The position numbers and the translations under genes were made by a program. Below the pieces are notes generated by a model. It worked only from the letters and a program-made list of their open reading frames with translations, was not told where the DNA came from and did no database searches. From Ptiloglossa arizonensis (Eukaryota; Arthropoda; Insecta; Hymenoptera; Colletidae), in the NCBI RefSeq assembly GCF_051014685.1, contig NW_027478596.1, positions 496,001 to 560,000 on the forward strand: DNA of 64,000 nucleotides, given 5' to 3'. Position 1 is the stretch's first letter, and the number at the start of each line of letters is the position of its first letter. Below are positions 47,939-62,900 of the stretch, piece by piece.

Positions 47939-50900
47939 GAAACCAATAACTGGAATGGCCTAGGGGAAAAGTACACACACCATTGTAATCGGGCGAGTTT
48001 CTACTTTCAGATGCAACAGGAATTTCTCGAGTTCGTCAATCCGTTCGCGAGATATGGGAGTTTGAAGTTAAGGAATGGTTGAGAAACCATCAAAATTGTC
48101 GCAATTCTGATACTAGAAACGAATAATTGGAATGGCCTAGGGGAAAAGTACACACACCATTGTAATCGGTCGACTATCCACTTTCAGATGCAACAGAAAT
48201 TTCTCGAGTTCGTCAATCCGTTCGCGAAATATGAGAGTTTGAAGTTAAGGAATGCTTGAGAAACCATCAAAATTTTCGGAAGTCTGATACTCGAAACCAA
48301 TAACGACTATGATCTAGGGCAAAAATACACATACCGTTGTAATCGGGCGAGTTTCTACTTTCAGATGCAACAGGAATTTCTCGAGTTCGTCAATCCGTTC
48401 GCGAGATATGGGAGTTTGAAGTTAAGGAATGCTTGAGGAACCATAAAAATTTTCGTAAGTCTGATACACGAAATCAATAACTGGAATGGCCTAGGGGAAA
48501 AGTACACACACCATTGTAATCGGGCGAGTTTCTACTTTCAGATGCAACAGGAATTTCTCGAGTTCGTCAATCCGTTCGCGAGAAATGTGAGTTTGAAGTT
48601 AAGGAATGGTTGAGAATCTATCAAAATTTTCGCAAGTCTGATACTCGAAACCAATAACAACAATGCCATAGGGGAAAAATACACATACCGTTGTAATCGG
48701 GCGAGTTTCTACTTTCAGATGCAACAGGAATTTCTCGAGTTCGTCAATCCGTTCGCGAGATGTGGGTGTTTGAAGTTAAGGAATCGTTGAGAAACGATCC
48801 AAATTTTCGCAAGTCTGATACTCGAAACCAATAACTACAAAAGCCTACGGGAAAAATGCACATACCGTTGTAATCGGGCGAGATTCTACTTTCAGATGCA
48901 ACAGGAATTTCTCGAGTTCGTCAATCCGTTCGCGTGATGTGGGTGTTTGAAGTTAAGGAATGGTTCAGAAACCATCAAAATTTTCGAAAGTCTGACACTG
49001 GAAACCAATAACTACAAAGGCCTAGGGGAAAAATACACATACCATTCTAATCGGGCGAGTCTCTACTTTCAGATGCAACAGGAACTTCTCGAGTTCGTCA
49101 ATCCGTTCGGGAGAAATGGGAGTTTGAAGTTAAGGAATGCTTGAGGAACCATCAAAATTTTCGGAAGTCTGATACTCGAAACCAATAACTACTATGATCT
49201 AGGGCAAAAATACACATACCGTTGTAATCGGGCGAGTTTCTGCTTTCAGATGCAACAGAAATTTCTCGAGTTCGTCAATCCGTTCGCGAGATATGGGAGT
49301 TTGAAGTTAAGGAATACTTGAGAAACCATCAAAATTTTCGAAAGTCTGATACTCGAAACCAACAACTACAATGGCCCAGGGGAGAAACACACATGCCGTT
49401 GTAATTGGGAGAGTTTCTACTTTCAGATGCAACAGGAAATTGTCGAGTTCGTCAATCCGCCCGCGAGATATGGGAGTTTGAAATTAAGGAATGCTTGAGA
49501 AACCAACAAAATTTTCGGAAGTCTGATACTCGAAACCAATAACCACAAAGGCCTAGGGGAAAAATACACATACCGTTTTAATCGGGCGAGTTTCTACTTT
49601 CAGATGCAACAGAAATTATTCGGATTCGTCTATCCGTTCGCGAGATATGGAAGTGTGAAGTTAAGGAATGGTTGAGAAACAATCAAAATTTTCGCAATTC
49701 TTATGCTAGAAACGAATAACTGGAATGGCCTAGGGGAAAAGTACACACACCATTGAAATCGGTCGACTCTCTACTTTCAGATGCAACAGGAAATAATCGA
49801 GTTCGTCAATCCGTTCGCGAGATATGGGAGTTTGAAGTTAAGGAATGCTTGAGGAACCATCAAAATTTTCGCAAGCCTGATACTCGAAACCAATAACTAC
49901 AAAAGCCTAGGGGAAAAATACACATACCGTTGTAATCGGGCGAGTTTCCACTTTCACATGCAACAGGAATTTCTCGAGTTCGTCAATCCGTTCGCGAGAA
50001 ATGGGAGTTTGAATTTAAGGAATGGTCGAGAAACTATCAAAATTTTCGCAAGTCTGATACTCGAAACCAATAACTACAATGGCATAGGGGAAAAATACAC
50101 ATACCGTTGTAATCGGGCGAGTTTCTACTTTCAGATGCAACAGGAATTTCTCGAGTTCGTCAATCCGTTCGCGAGAAATGGGAGTTTGAAGTTAAGGAAT
50201 GGTTGAGAAACTATCAAAATTTTCACAAGTCTGATACTCGAAACCAATAACTACAAAGGCCTAGGTGAAAAACTCACATATCTTTGTAATCGGGCGAGTT
50301 TCTACTTTCAGATGCAACACGAATTTCTCGAGTTCGTCAATCCGTTCGCGAGATATGGGGGTTTGAAGTTAAGGAATGGTTGAGAAACCATCAAAATTTT
50401 TGCAAGTCTGATACTCGAAACCAATAACTACAAAGGCCTAGGGGAAAAATACACATACCCTTGTAATCGGGCGAGTTTCCACTTTCAGATGCAACAGGAG
50501 TTTCTCGAGTTCGTCAAACCGTTCGCGAGATATGGGAGTTTGAAGTTAAGGAATGGTTGAGAAACCCTCAAAATTTTCGCAAGTCTGATACTCGAAACCA
50601 ATAACTACAAAGGCCTAGGGGAAAAATGCACATACCATTCTAATCGGGCGAGTCTCTACTTTCAGATGCAACAGGAACTTCTCGAGTTCGTCAATCCGTT
50701 CGCGAGAAATGGGAGTTTGAAGTTAAGGAATGGTTGAGAAACTATCAAAATTTTCGCAAGTCTGATACCCGAAACCAATAACTACAAAGGCCTAGGTGAA
50801 AAACGCACAAATCTTTGTAATCGGGCGAGTTTCTACTTTCAGATGCAACAGGAATTTCTCGAGTTCGTCAATCCGTTCTCGAGAAATGGGAGTTTGAAGA

Positions 50901-53900
50901 TAAGGAATGGTTGAGAAACTATCAAAATTTTCGCAAGTCTGATACTCGAAACCAATAACTACAAAGGCCTAGGTGAAAAACTCACATATCTTTGTAATCG
51001 GGCGAGTTTCTACTTTCAGATGCAACAGGAATTTCTCGAGTTCGTCATTCCGTTCGCGAGATATGGGACTTTGGCGTTAAGGAATGGTTGAGAAACCATC
51101 AAAATTTTCGCAAGTCTGATACTCGAAACCAATAACTACTATGGCCTAGTGCAAAAATGCACCTAAGGTGAAATCGGGCGAGTTTCTGCTTTCAGATGCA
51201 ACAGGAATTTCTCGAGTTCGACATTCCGTTCGCGAGATATGGGAGTTTGAAGTTAAGGAATGGTTGAGGAACCATCAAAATTTTCGCAAGTCTGAAGCTA
51301 GAAACCAATAACTACAATGGCTTAGGGGAAAATACACATACCGTTGTAATCGGGCGAGTTTCTGCTTTCAGCTGCAACAGCAATTTCTCGAGTTCGTCAA
51401 TCCGTTCGCGAGATATGGGAGTTTGATGTTAAGGAATGGTTGAGAAACCATCAAAATTTTCGTAAGTCTGATACTCGAAATCAATAACTGGAATGGCCTA
51501 GGGGAAAAGTACACACACCATTGTCATCGGGCGAGTTTCCACTTTCAGATGCAACAGGAATTTCTCGAGGTCGTCATTCCGTTCGCGAGATATGGGAGTT
51601 TGAAGTTAAGGAATGGTTGAGAATCTATAAAAATTTTCGCAATTCTGATACTCGAAACCAATAACTACAATGGCATAGGGGAAAAATACACATACCGTTG
51701 TAATCGGGCGAGGTTCTACTTTCAGATGCAACAGGAATTTCTCGAGTTCGTCAATCCGTTCGCGAGATATGGGAGTTTGAAGTTATGGAATGCTTGAGAA
51801 ACCATCAAAATTTTCGCAAGTCTGATACTCGAAACCAATAACTGGAATGGCCTAGGTCAAAAATACACGTACCGTTGTAATCGGGCGTGTTTCTGCTTTC
51901 AGATGCAGTAGGAAATTCTCGAGTTCGTCAATCCATTCGCGAGATATGGTAGTTTGAAGTTAAGGAATGGTTGAGAAACCATCAAAATTTTCGCAAGTCT
52001 GATACTCGAAACCAATAACTACAAAGGCATAGGGGAAAAATGCACACACCATTGTCATCGGGCGAGTTTCCACTTTCAGATGCAACAGGAATTTCTCGAG
52101 GTCGTCATTCCGTTCGCGAGATATGGGAGTTTGAAGTTAAGGAATGGTTGAGAATCTATAAAAATTTTCGCAATTCTGATACTCCAAACCAATAACTACA
52201 AAGGCCTCGGGGAAAAATACACGTACCGTTGTAATACGGCGAGTTTCTGCTTCCAGATGCAATAGGAAATTCTCGGGTTCGTCAATCCGTTCGCGAGATA
52301 TGGGAGTTTGAAGTTAAGGAATGGTTGAGAAACCATCACAATTTTCGCAAGTCTGATACTCGAAAACAATATCTACTATGGCCTAGGGCAAAAATACAAG
52401 TACCGTTGTAATCGGGCGAGTTTCTGCTTTCAGATGCAATAGGAAATTCTCGAGTTCGTCATTCCGTTCGCGAGATATGGGAGTTTGAAGTTAAGGAATG
52501 ATTGAGAAACCATCAAAATTTTTGCAAGTCTGATACTCGAAACCAATAACTACAAAGGCATAGGGGAAAAATGCACATACCTTTGTAATCGGGCGAGTTT
52601 CCACTTTCAGATGCAACAGGAATTTCTCGAGTTCATCGTTCCGTTCGCGAGATATGGGAGTTTGAAGTTAGGGAATGCTTGAGAAACCATCAAAATCTTC
52701 GTAAGTCTGATACTCGAAATCAATAACAGGAATGGCCTAGGGGAAAGGTACACACACCATTGTAATCGGGCGAGTTTCTACTTTCAGATGCAACAGGAAT
52801 TTCTCGAGTTCGTCAATCCGTTCGCGAGAAATGGGAGTTTGAAGTTTTGGAATGGTTGAGAATCTATCAAAATTTTCGCAAGTCTGATACTCGAAACCAA
52901 TAACTACAATAGCATAGGGGAAAATCACACATATCTTTGTAATCGGGCGAGTTTCTAATTTCAGATGCAACAGGAATTTCTCGAGTTCATCAATCCGTTC
53001 GCGAGATATAGGAGCTTGAAGTTAAGGAATGGTTGAGAAACCATCAAAATTTTCGCAATTCTGATGCTAGAAACCAATAACTACAATTGCCTAGGGGAAA
53101 AATACACACACCGTTGTAGTCGGGCGAGTTTCTGCTTTCAGATGCAACAGGAATTTCTCGAGTTCGTCAATCCGTTCGCGAGATATGGGAGTTTGATGTT
53201 AAGAAATGCTTGAGAAACCATCAAAATTTTCGTAAGTCTGATACTCGAAATCAATAACTGGAATGGCCTAGGGGAAAAGTACACACACCATTGTAATCGG
53301 GCGAGTTTCTACTTTCAGATGCAACAGGAATTTCTCGAGTTCGTCAATCCGTTCGCGAGAAATGGGAGTTTGAAGTTAAGGAATGGTTGAGAATCTATCA
53401 AAATTTTCGCAAGTCTGATACTCGAAACCAATAACTACAATGGCCTACGGGGAAACTACACACACCATTGTAATTGTGGGAGTTTCTACTATCAGATGCA
53501 ACAGGAATTTCTCGAGTTCGTCATTCCGTTCGCGAGATATGGGAGTTTGAAGTTAAGGAATGGTTGAGAAACCTTCTAAATTTTCGCTGGTCTGATACTC
53601 GAAACAAATAACTGGAATGGCCTAGTTCAAAAATACATGTACCGTTGTAATCGGGCGTGTTTCTGCTTTCAGATACATAGGAAATTAACGAGTTCGTCAA
53701 TCCATTCGCGAGATATGGTAGTTTGAAGTTAAGGAATGGTTGAGGAACCATCAAAATTTTCGCAAGTCTGATACTCGAAACCAATAACTACAATGGCCTA
53801 GGGGAAAAGTACACACACCATTGTAATTGTGGGAGTTTCTACTTTCAGATGCAACAGGAATTTCTCGAGATCGTCATTCCGTTCGCGAGATATGGGAGTT

Positions 53901-56900
53901 TGAAGTTAAGGAATGGTTGAGAAACCATTAATATTTTCGCATGTCTGATATTCCAAACCAATAACTACTATGGCCTAGGGCAAAAATGCACATACCGTTG
54001 AAATCAGGCGAGATTCTGCTTTCAGTTGCAACAGGAATTTCTCGAGTTCGTCAATCCGTTCGCGAGATATGGGAGTTTGAATTTAAGGAATGGTTGAGAA
54101 ACCTTCAAAGTTTTCGCTGGTCTGATACTCGAAACCAATAACTGGAATGGCCTAGGTCAAAAATGCACATACCTTTGTAATCGGGCGAGTTTCCACTTTC
54201 AGATGCAACAGGAATTTCTCGAGTTCGTCAATCCGTTCGCGAGATATGGGAGTTTGAAGTTAAGGAATGGTTGAGAAACCATCGAAATTTTCGCATTTCT
54301 GATGCTAGAAACGAATAACTGGAATGGCCAAGGGGAAAAGTACACACCCCATTCTAATCGGTCGACTTTCTACTTTCAGATGCAACAGGAATTTCTCGGG
54401 TTCGTCAATCCGTTCGCGAGATATGGGATTTTGAAGTTAAGGAATGGTTGAGAAACCTTCTAAATTTTCGCTGGTCTGATACTCGAAACAAATAACTGGA
54501 ATGGCCTAGTTCAAAAATACATGTACCGTTGTAATCGGGCGTGTTTCTGCTTTCAGATACATAGGAAATTCACGAGTTCGTCAATCCATTCGCGAGATAT
54601 GGTAGTTTGAAGTTAAGGAATGGTTGAGAAACTATCAAAATTTTCGCAAGTCTGATACACGAAACCAATAACTACAATGGCCTAGGGGAAAAGTACACAC
54701 ACCATTGTAATTGTGGGAGTTTCTACTTTCAGATGCAACAGGAATTTCTCGAGATCGTCATTCCGTTCGCGAGATATGGGAGTTTGAAGTTAAGGAATGG
54801 TTGAGAAACCATTAATATTTTCGCATGTCTGATATTCCAAACCAATAACTACTATGGCCTAGGGCAAAAATGCACATACCGTTGAAATCAGGCGAGATTC
54901 TGCTTTCAGTTGCAACAGGAATTTCTCGAGTTCGTCAATCCGTTCGCGAGATATGGGAGTTTGAATTTAAGGAATGGTTAAGAAACCATCAAAATTTTCG
55001 CAAGTCTGATACTCGAAACCAATAACTACAAAGGCATAGGGGAAAAATGCACATACCTTTGTAATCGGGCGACTTTCTACTTTCAGATGCAACAGGAATT
55101 TCTCGAGTTCGTCATTCCGTTCGCGAGATATGGGAGTTTGAAGTTAAGGAATGATTGAGAAACCATCAAAATTTTTGCAAGTCTGATACTCGAAACCAAT
55201 AACTACAAAGGCATAGGGGAAAAATGCACATACCTTTGTAATCGGGCGAGTTTCCACTTTCAGATGCAACAGGAATTTCTCGAGTTCATCGTTCCGTTCG
55301 CGAGATATGGGAGTTTGAAGTTAGGGAATGCTTGAGAAACCATCAAAATCTTCGTAAGTCTGATACTCGAAATCAATAACAGGAATGGCCTAGGGGAAAA
55401 GTACACACACCATTGTAATCGGGCGAGTTTCTACTTTCAGATGCAACAGGAATTTCTCGAGTTCGTCAATCCGTTCGCGAGAAATGGGAGTTTGAAGTTT
55501 TGGAATGGTTGAGAATCTATCAAAATTTTCGCAAGTCTGATACTCGAAACCAATAACTACAATAGCATAGGGGAAAATCACACATATCTTTGTAATCGGG
55601 CGAGTTTCTAATTTCAGATGCAACAGGAATTTCTCGAGTTCATCAATCCGTTCGCGAGATATAGGAGCTTGAAGTTAAGGAATGGTTGAGAAACCATCAA
55701 AATTTTCGCAATTCTGATGCTAGAAACCAATAACTACAATTGCCTAGGGGAAAAATACACACACCGTTGTAGTCGGGCGAGTGTCTGCTTTCAGATGCAA
55801 CAGGAATTTCTCGAGTTCGTCAATCCGTTCGCGAGATATGGGAGTTTGATGTTAAGAAATGCTTGAGAAACCATCAAAATTTTCGTAAGTCTGATACTCG
55901 AAATCAATAACTGGAATGGCCTAGGGGAAAAGTACACACACCATTGTAATCGGGCGAGTTTCTACTTTCAGATGCAACAGGAATTTCTCGAGTTCGTCAA
56001 TCCGTTCGCGAGAAATGGGAGTTTGAAGTTAAGGAATGGTTGAGAATCTATCAAAATTTTCGCAAGTCTGATACTCGAAACCAATAACTACAGTGGCCTA
56101 CGGGGAAACTACACACACCATTGTAATTGTGGGAGTTTCTACTATCAGATGCAACAGGAATTTCTCGAGTTCGTCATTCCGTTCGCGAGATATGGGAGTT
56201 TGAAGTTAAGGAATGGTTGAGAAACCTTCTAAATTTTCGCTGGTCTGATACTCGAAACAAATAACTGGAATGGCCTAGTTCAAAAATACATGTACCGTTG
56301 TAATCGGGCGTGTTTCTGCTTTCAGATACATAGGAAATTAACGAGTTCGTCAATCCATTCGCGAGATATGGTAGTTTGAAGTTAAGGAATGGTTGAGAAA
56401 CCATCAAAATTTTCGCAAGTCTGATACTCGAAACCAATAACTACAATGGCCTAGGGGAAAAGTACACACACCATTGTAATTGTGGGAGTTTCTACTTTCA
56501 GATGCAACAGGAATTTCTCGAGATCGTCATTCCGTTCGCGAGATATGGGAGTTTGAAGTTAAGGAATGGTTGAGAAACCATTAATATTTTCGCATGTCTG
56601 ATATTCCAAACCAATAACTACTATGGCCTAGGGCAAAAATGCACATACCGTTGAAATCAGGCGAGATTCTGCTTTCAGTTGCAACAGGAATTTCTCGAGT
56701 TCGTCAATCCGTTCGCGAGATATGGGAGTTTGAATTTAAGGAATGGTTGAGAAACCTTCAAAATTTTCGCTGGTCTGATACTCGAAACCAATAACTGGAA
56801 TGGCCTAGGTCAAAAATGCACATACCTTTGTAATCGGGCGGGTTTCCACTTTCAGATGCAACAGGAATTTCTCGAGTTCGTCAATCCGTTCGCGAGATAT

Positions 56901-59900
56901 GGGAGTTTGAAGTTAAGGAATGGTTGAGAAACCATCGAAATTTTCGCATTTCTGATGCTAGAAACGAATAACTGGAATGGCCAAGGGGAAAAGTACACAC
57001 CCCATTCTAATCGGTCGACTTTCTACTTTCAGATGCAACAGGAATTTCTCGGGTTCGTCAATCCGTTCGCGAGATATGGGATTTTGAAGTTAAGGAATGG
57101 TTGAGAAACCTTCTAAATTTTCGCTGGTCTGATACTCGAAACAAATAACTGGAATGGCCTAGTTCAAAAATACATGTACCGTTGTAATCGGGCGTGTTTC
57201 TGCTTTCAGATACATAGGAAATTCACGAGTTCGTCAATCCATTCGCGAGATATGGTAGTTTGAAGTTAAGGAATGGTTGAGAAACCATCAAAATTTTCGC
57301 AAGTCTGATACACGAAACCAATAACTACAATGGCCTAGGGGAAAAGTACACACACCATTGTAATTGTGGGAGTTTCTACTTTCAGATGCAACAGGAATTT
57401 CTCGAGATCGTCATTCCGTTCGCGAGATATGGGAGTTTGAAGTTAAGGAATGGTTGAGAAACCATAAATATTTTCGCATGTCTGATATTCCAAACCAATA
57501 ACTACTATGGCCTAGGGCAAAAATGCACATACCGTTGAAACCGGGCGAGATTCTGCTTTCAGTTGCAACAGGAATTTCTCGAGTTCGTCAATCCGTTCGC
57601 GAGATATGGGAGTTTGAATTTAAGGAATGCTTGAGAAACCTTCAAAATTTTCGCAAGTCTGATACTCGAAACCTATAACTACAAAGGCCTAGGGGAAAAA
57701 TGCACATACCTTTGTGATCGGGCGAGTTTCCACTTTCAGATGCAACAGGAATTTCTCGAGTTCGTCAATCCGTTCGCGAGATATGGGAGTTTGAAGTTAA
57801 GGAATGGTTGAGAAACCATCAAAATTTTCGCAATTCTGATACTTGAAACCAATAACTCCTATTGCCTAGGGCAAAAATGCACATACCGCTGTAATCGGGC
57901 GAGTTTCTGCTTTCAGATGCAACAGGAATTTCTCGAGTTCGTCAATCCGTTCGCGAGAAATGGGTGTTTGAAGTTAAGGAATGGTTGAGAAACTATCAAA
58001 ATTTTCGCAAGTCTGATACTCGAAACCAATAACTACACAGGCCTAGGTGAAAAACGCACATACCTTTGTAATCGGGCGAGTTTCTACTTTCAGATGCAAC
58101 AGGAATTTCTCGAGTTCGTCATTCCGTTCGCGAGATATGGGAGTTTGAAGTTAAGGAATGTTTGAGAAACTATCAAAATTTTCGCTGGTCTGATACTCGA
58201 AACCAATAACTGGAATGTCCTAGGGGAAAAGTACACACACCATTGTAATCGGGCGAGTTTCTACTTTCAGATGCAACAGGAATTTCTCGAGTTCGTCAAT
58301 CCGTTCGCGAGAAATGGGAGTTTGAAGTTAAGGAATGGTTGAGAAACCATCAAAATTGTCGCAAGTCTGAAACCCGAATCCAATAACTACTATGGCCTAG
58401 GTCAAAAATACACGTACCGTTGTAATCGGGCGTGTTTCTGCTTTCAGATGCAATAAGAAATTCTCGAGTTCGTCAATCGGTTCGCGAGATATGGGGGTTT
58501 GAAGTTAAGGAATGGTTGAGAAACCATCACAATTTTCGCAAGTCTGATACTCGAAACCAATAACTACTATGGCCTAGGGCACAAATACACATACCGTTGT
58601 AATTGGGCCAGTTTCTGCTTTCAGATGCAATAGGAATTTCTCGAGTTCGTCAATCCGTTCGCGAGATATGGGAGTTTGAAGTTAAGGAATGGTTGAGAAA
58701 CCATCAAAATTTTCGCTGGTTTGATACTCGAAACCAATAACTGGAATGGCCTAGGGGAGAAGTACACACACGATTGTATTCGGGCGAGTTTCTACTTTCA
58801 GATGCAACAGGAATTTCTCGAGTTCGTCAATCCGTTCGCGAGATATGGGAGTTTGAAGTTAAGGAATGGTTGAGAAACCATCAAAATTTTCGCTGGTCCG
58901 ATACTCGAAACCAATAACTGGAATGGCCTAGAGAAAAAGTACACACACCATTGTAATCCGGCGTGTTTCTACTTTCAGATACAACAGGAATTTTTCGAAT
59001 TCGTCAATGCGTTCGCGAGATATGGGAGTTTGAAGTTAAGGAATGGTTGAGAAACCATCACAATTTTCGCAAGTCTGATACTCGAAACCAATAACTACCA
59101 TGGCCTAGGGCAAAAATACACATACCGTTGTAACCGGGCGAGTTTCTGCTTTCAGATGCAATAGGAAATTCTCGAGTTCGTCAATCCGTTCGCGAGGTAT
59201 CGAAGTTTGAAGTTAAGGAATGCTTGAGAAACCATCAAAATTTTCGCTGGTCTGATACTCGAAACCAATAACTACAAAGGCCTAGGTGAAAAATTCACAT
59301 ACCTTTGTAATCGGGCGAGTTTCCAGTTTCAGATGCAACAGGAATTTCTCGAGTTCGTCATCCCGTTCGCGAGATATGGGAGTTCGAAGGTAAGGAATGT
59401 TTGGGAAACCGTCAAAATATTTGCAAGTCTGATACTCGAAACCAATAACTACAAAGGCCTAGGGGAAAAACACACATATCTTTGTAATCGGGCGAGTTTC
59501 TAATTTCAGATGCAACAGGAATTTCTCGAGTTCGTCAATCCGTTCGCGAGAAATGGGAGTTTGAAATTAAGGAATGGTTGAGAAACCATCCAAATTTTCG
59601 CAATTCTGATGCTAGAAACGAATAACTGGAATGGCCTAGGGGAAAAGAACAAAGACCATTCTAATCGGGCGAGTTTCTACTTCCAGATACAACAGGAATT
59701 TCTCGAGTTCGTCAATCCGTTCGCGAGATATGGGAGTTTGAAGTTAAGCAATGGTTGAGAAATCATCCAAATTTTCGCAAGTCTGATACTCGAATCCAAT
59801 AACTACTATGGCCTTGGGCAAAAATACACATACCGTTGTAATCGGGCAAGTTTCCGCTTTCAGATGCAATAGGAAATTCTCGAGTTCGTCAATCCGTTCG

Positions 59901-62900
59901 CGAGATATCGAAGTTTGAAGTTAAGGAATGCTTGAGAAACCATCAAAATTTTCGCTGGTCTGATAATCGAAACCAATAACTACAAAGGCCTAGGAGAAAA
60001 ATACACATACCGTTGTAATCGGGCGACTTTCTACTTTCACATGCAATAGGAAATTCTCGAGTTCGTCAATCCGTTCGCGAGATATGGGAGTTTCAAGTTA
60101 AGGAATTCTTGAGAAACCATCAAAATTTTCGCAAGTCTGATACTCGAAACCAATAACTACCATGGCCTAGGGCAAAAATACACATACCGTTGTAATCGGG
60201 CAAGTTTCCGCTTTCAGATGCAATAGGAAATTCTCGAGTTCGTCAATCCGTTCGAGAGATATCGAAGTTTGAAGTTAAGGAATGGTTGAGAAACCATCAA
60301 AATTTTCGCTGGTCTGATACTCGAAACCAATAACTACAAAGGCCTAGGGGGAAAACACACACATCTGTGCAATCGGGCGAGTTTCTACTTTCAGATGCAA
60401 CAGGAATTTCTCGATTTCGTCTATCCGTTCGCGAGATATGGGAGTTTGAAGTTAAGGAATGGTTGAGAAACCATCACAATTTTCGCAAGTCTGATACTCG
60501 AAACCAATAACTACCATGGCCTAGGGCAAAAATACACATACCGTTGTAACCGGGCGAGTTTCTGCTTTCAGATGCAACAGGAATTTCTCGAGTTCGTCAA
60601 TCCGTTCGCGAGATATGGGAGTTTGAAGTTAAGGAATGGTTGAGAAACCATCAAAATTTTCGCAGGTCTGATACTCGAAACCAATAACTGGAATGGCCTA
60701 GAGAAAAAGTACACACACCATTGTAATCAGGCGAGTTTCTACTTCCAGATACAACAGGAATTTCTCGAGTTCGTCAATCCGTTCGCGAGATATGGGAGTT
60801 TGAAGTTAAGCAATGGTTGAGAAATCATCACAATTTTCGCAAGTCTGATACTCGAAACCAATAACTACCATGGCCTAGGGCAAAAATACACATACCGTTG
60901 TAACCGGGCGAGTTTCTGCTTTCAGATGCAACAGGAATTTCTCGAGTTCGTCAATCCGTTCGCGAGATATGGGAGTTTGAAGTTAAGGAATGGTTGAGAA
61001 ACCATCAAAATTTTCGCTGGTCTGATAATCGAAACCAATAACTACAAAGGCCTAGGAGAAAAATACACATACCGTTGTAATCGGGCGACTTTCTACTTTC
61101 ACATGCAATAGGAAATTCTCGAGTTCGTCAATCCGTTCGCGAGATATGGGAGTTTCAAGTTAAGGAATTCTTGAGAAACCATCAGAATTTTCGCAAGTCT
61201 GATACTCGAAACCAATAACTACTATGGCCTAGGGCAAAGATGCACATACCGTTTGAATCGGGCGAGTTTCGGCTTTCAGATGCAACAGGAATTTCTCGAG
61301 TTCGCCAATCCGTCCGCGAGATATGGGAGTTTGAAGTTAAGGAATGGTTGAGAAACCATCAAAATTTTCGCTGGTCTGATACTCGAAACCAATAACTGGA
61401 ATGGCCTAGAGAAAAAGTACACACACCATTGTAATCCGGCGAGTTCCTACTTTCAGATACAACAGGAATTTCTCGAATTCGTCAATGCGTTCGCGAGATA
61501 TGGGAGTTTGAAGTTAAGGAATGGTTGAGAAATCATCAAAATTTTCGCAAGTCTCATACTCGAATCCAATAACTACAATGGCCTAGGGCTAAAATACACA
61601 TACCGTTGTAATCGGGCGAGTTTCTACTTTCAGATGCAACAGGAATTTCTCGAGTTCGTCAATCCGTTCGCGAGATATGGGAGTTTGAAGTTAAGGAATG
61701 GTTGAGAAGCCATCCAAATTTTCGCAAGTCTGATACTCGAAACCAATAACTACAAAGGCCTAGGGGGAAAACACACACATCTGTGCAATCGGGCGAGTTT
61801 CTACTTTCAGATGCAACAGGAATTTCTCGAGTTCGTCAATCCGTTCGCGAGATATGGGAGTTTGAAGTTAAGGAATGGTTGAGAAACCATCACAATTTTC
61901 GCAAGTCTGATACACGGAACCAATAACTACAGTGGCCTAGGATAAAAATACACATACCGTTGTAATCGGGCGAGTTTCTGCTTTCAGATGCAATAGGAAA
62001 TTCTCGAGTTCGTCAATCCGTTCGCGAGATATGGAAGTGTGAAGTTATGTAATGGTTGAGAAACCATCAAAATTTTGGCAAGTCTGATACTCGAAACCAA
62101 TAACTGGAATGGCCTAGGGGAAAAGTACACACACTGTTGTAATCGGGCGAGTTACTGCTTTCAGATGCAACAGGAATTTCTCCAGTTCGTCAATCCGTTC
62201 GCGAGATATGGGCGTTTGAAGTTATGGAATGGTTGAGAAACCATCAAAATTTTCGCTGGTTTGATACTCGAAACCAATAACTGGAATGGCCTAGGGGAGA
62301 AGTACACACACCATTGTATTCGCGCGAGTTTCTACTTTCAGATGCAACAGGAATTTCTCGAGTTCGTCAATCCGTTCGCGAGATATGGGAGTTTGAAGTT
62401 AAGGAATGGTTGAGAAACCATCAAAATTTTCGCTGGTCTGATACTCGAAACCAATAACTGGAATGGCCTAGAGAAAAAGTACACACACCATTGTAATCCG
62501 GCGTGTTTCTACTTTCAGATACAACAGGAATTTCTCGAATTCGTCAATGCGTTCGCGAGATATGGGAGTTTGAAGTTAAGGAATGGTTGAGAAACCATCA
62601 AAATTTTCCCAGGTCTGATACTCGAAACCAATAACTGGAATGGCCTAGGGGAAAAGTACACACACCGTTGTAATCGGGCGAGTTTCTGCTTTCCGATACA
62701 ACAGGAATTTCTCGAGTTCGTCAATCCGTTCCGGAGATGTGGGAGTTTGAAGTTAAGGAATAGTTGAGAAACCATCAAAATATTCGCAAGTCTGATACAC
62801 GAAACCAATAACTACAAAGGCCTAGGGGAAAAATACACATACCGTTGTAATCTGGCGAGTTTCTACTTCCACATGCAACAGGAATTTCTCGAGTTCGTCA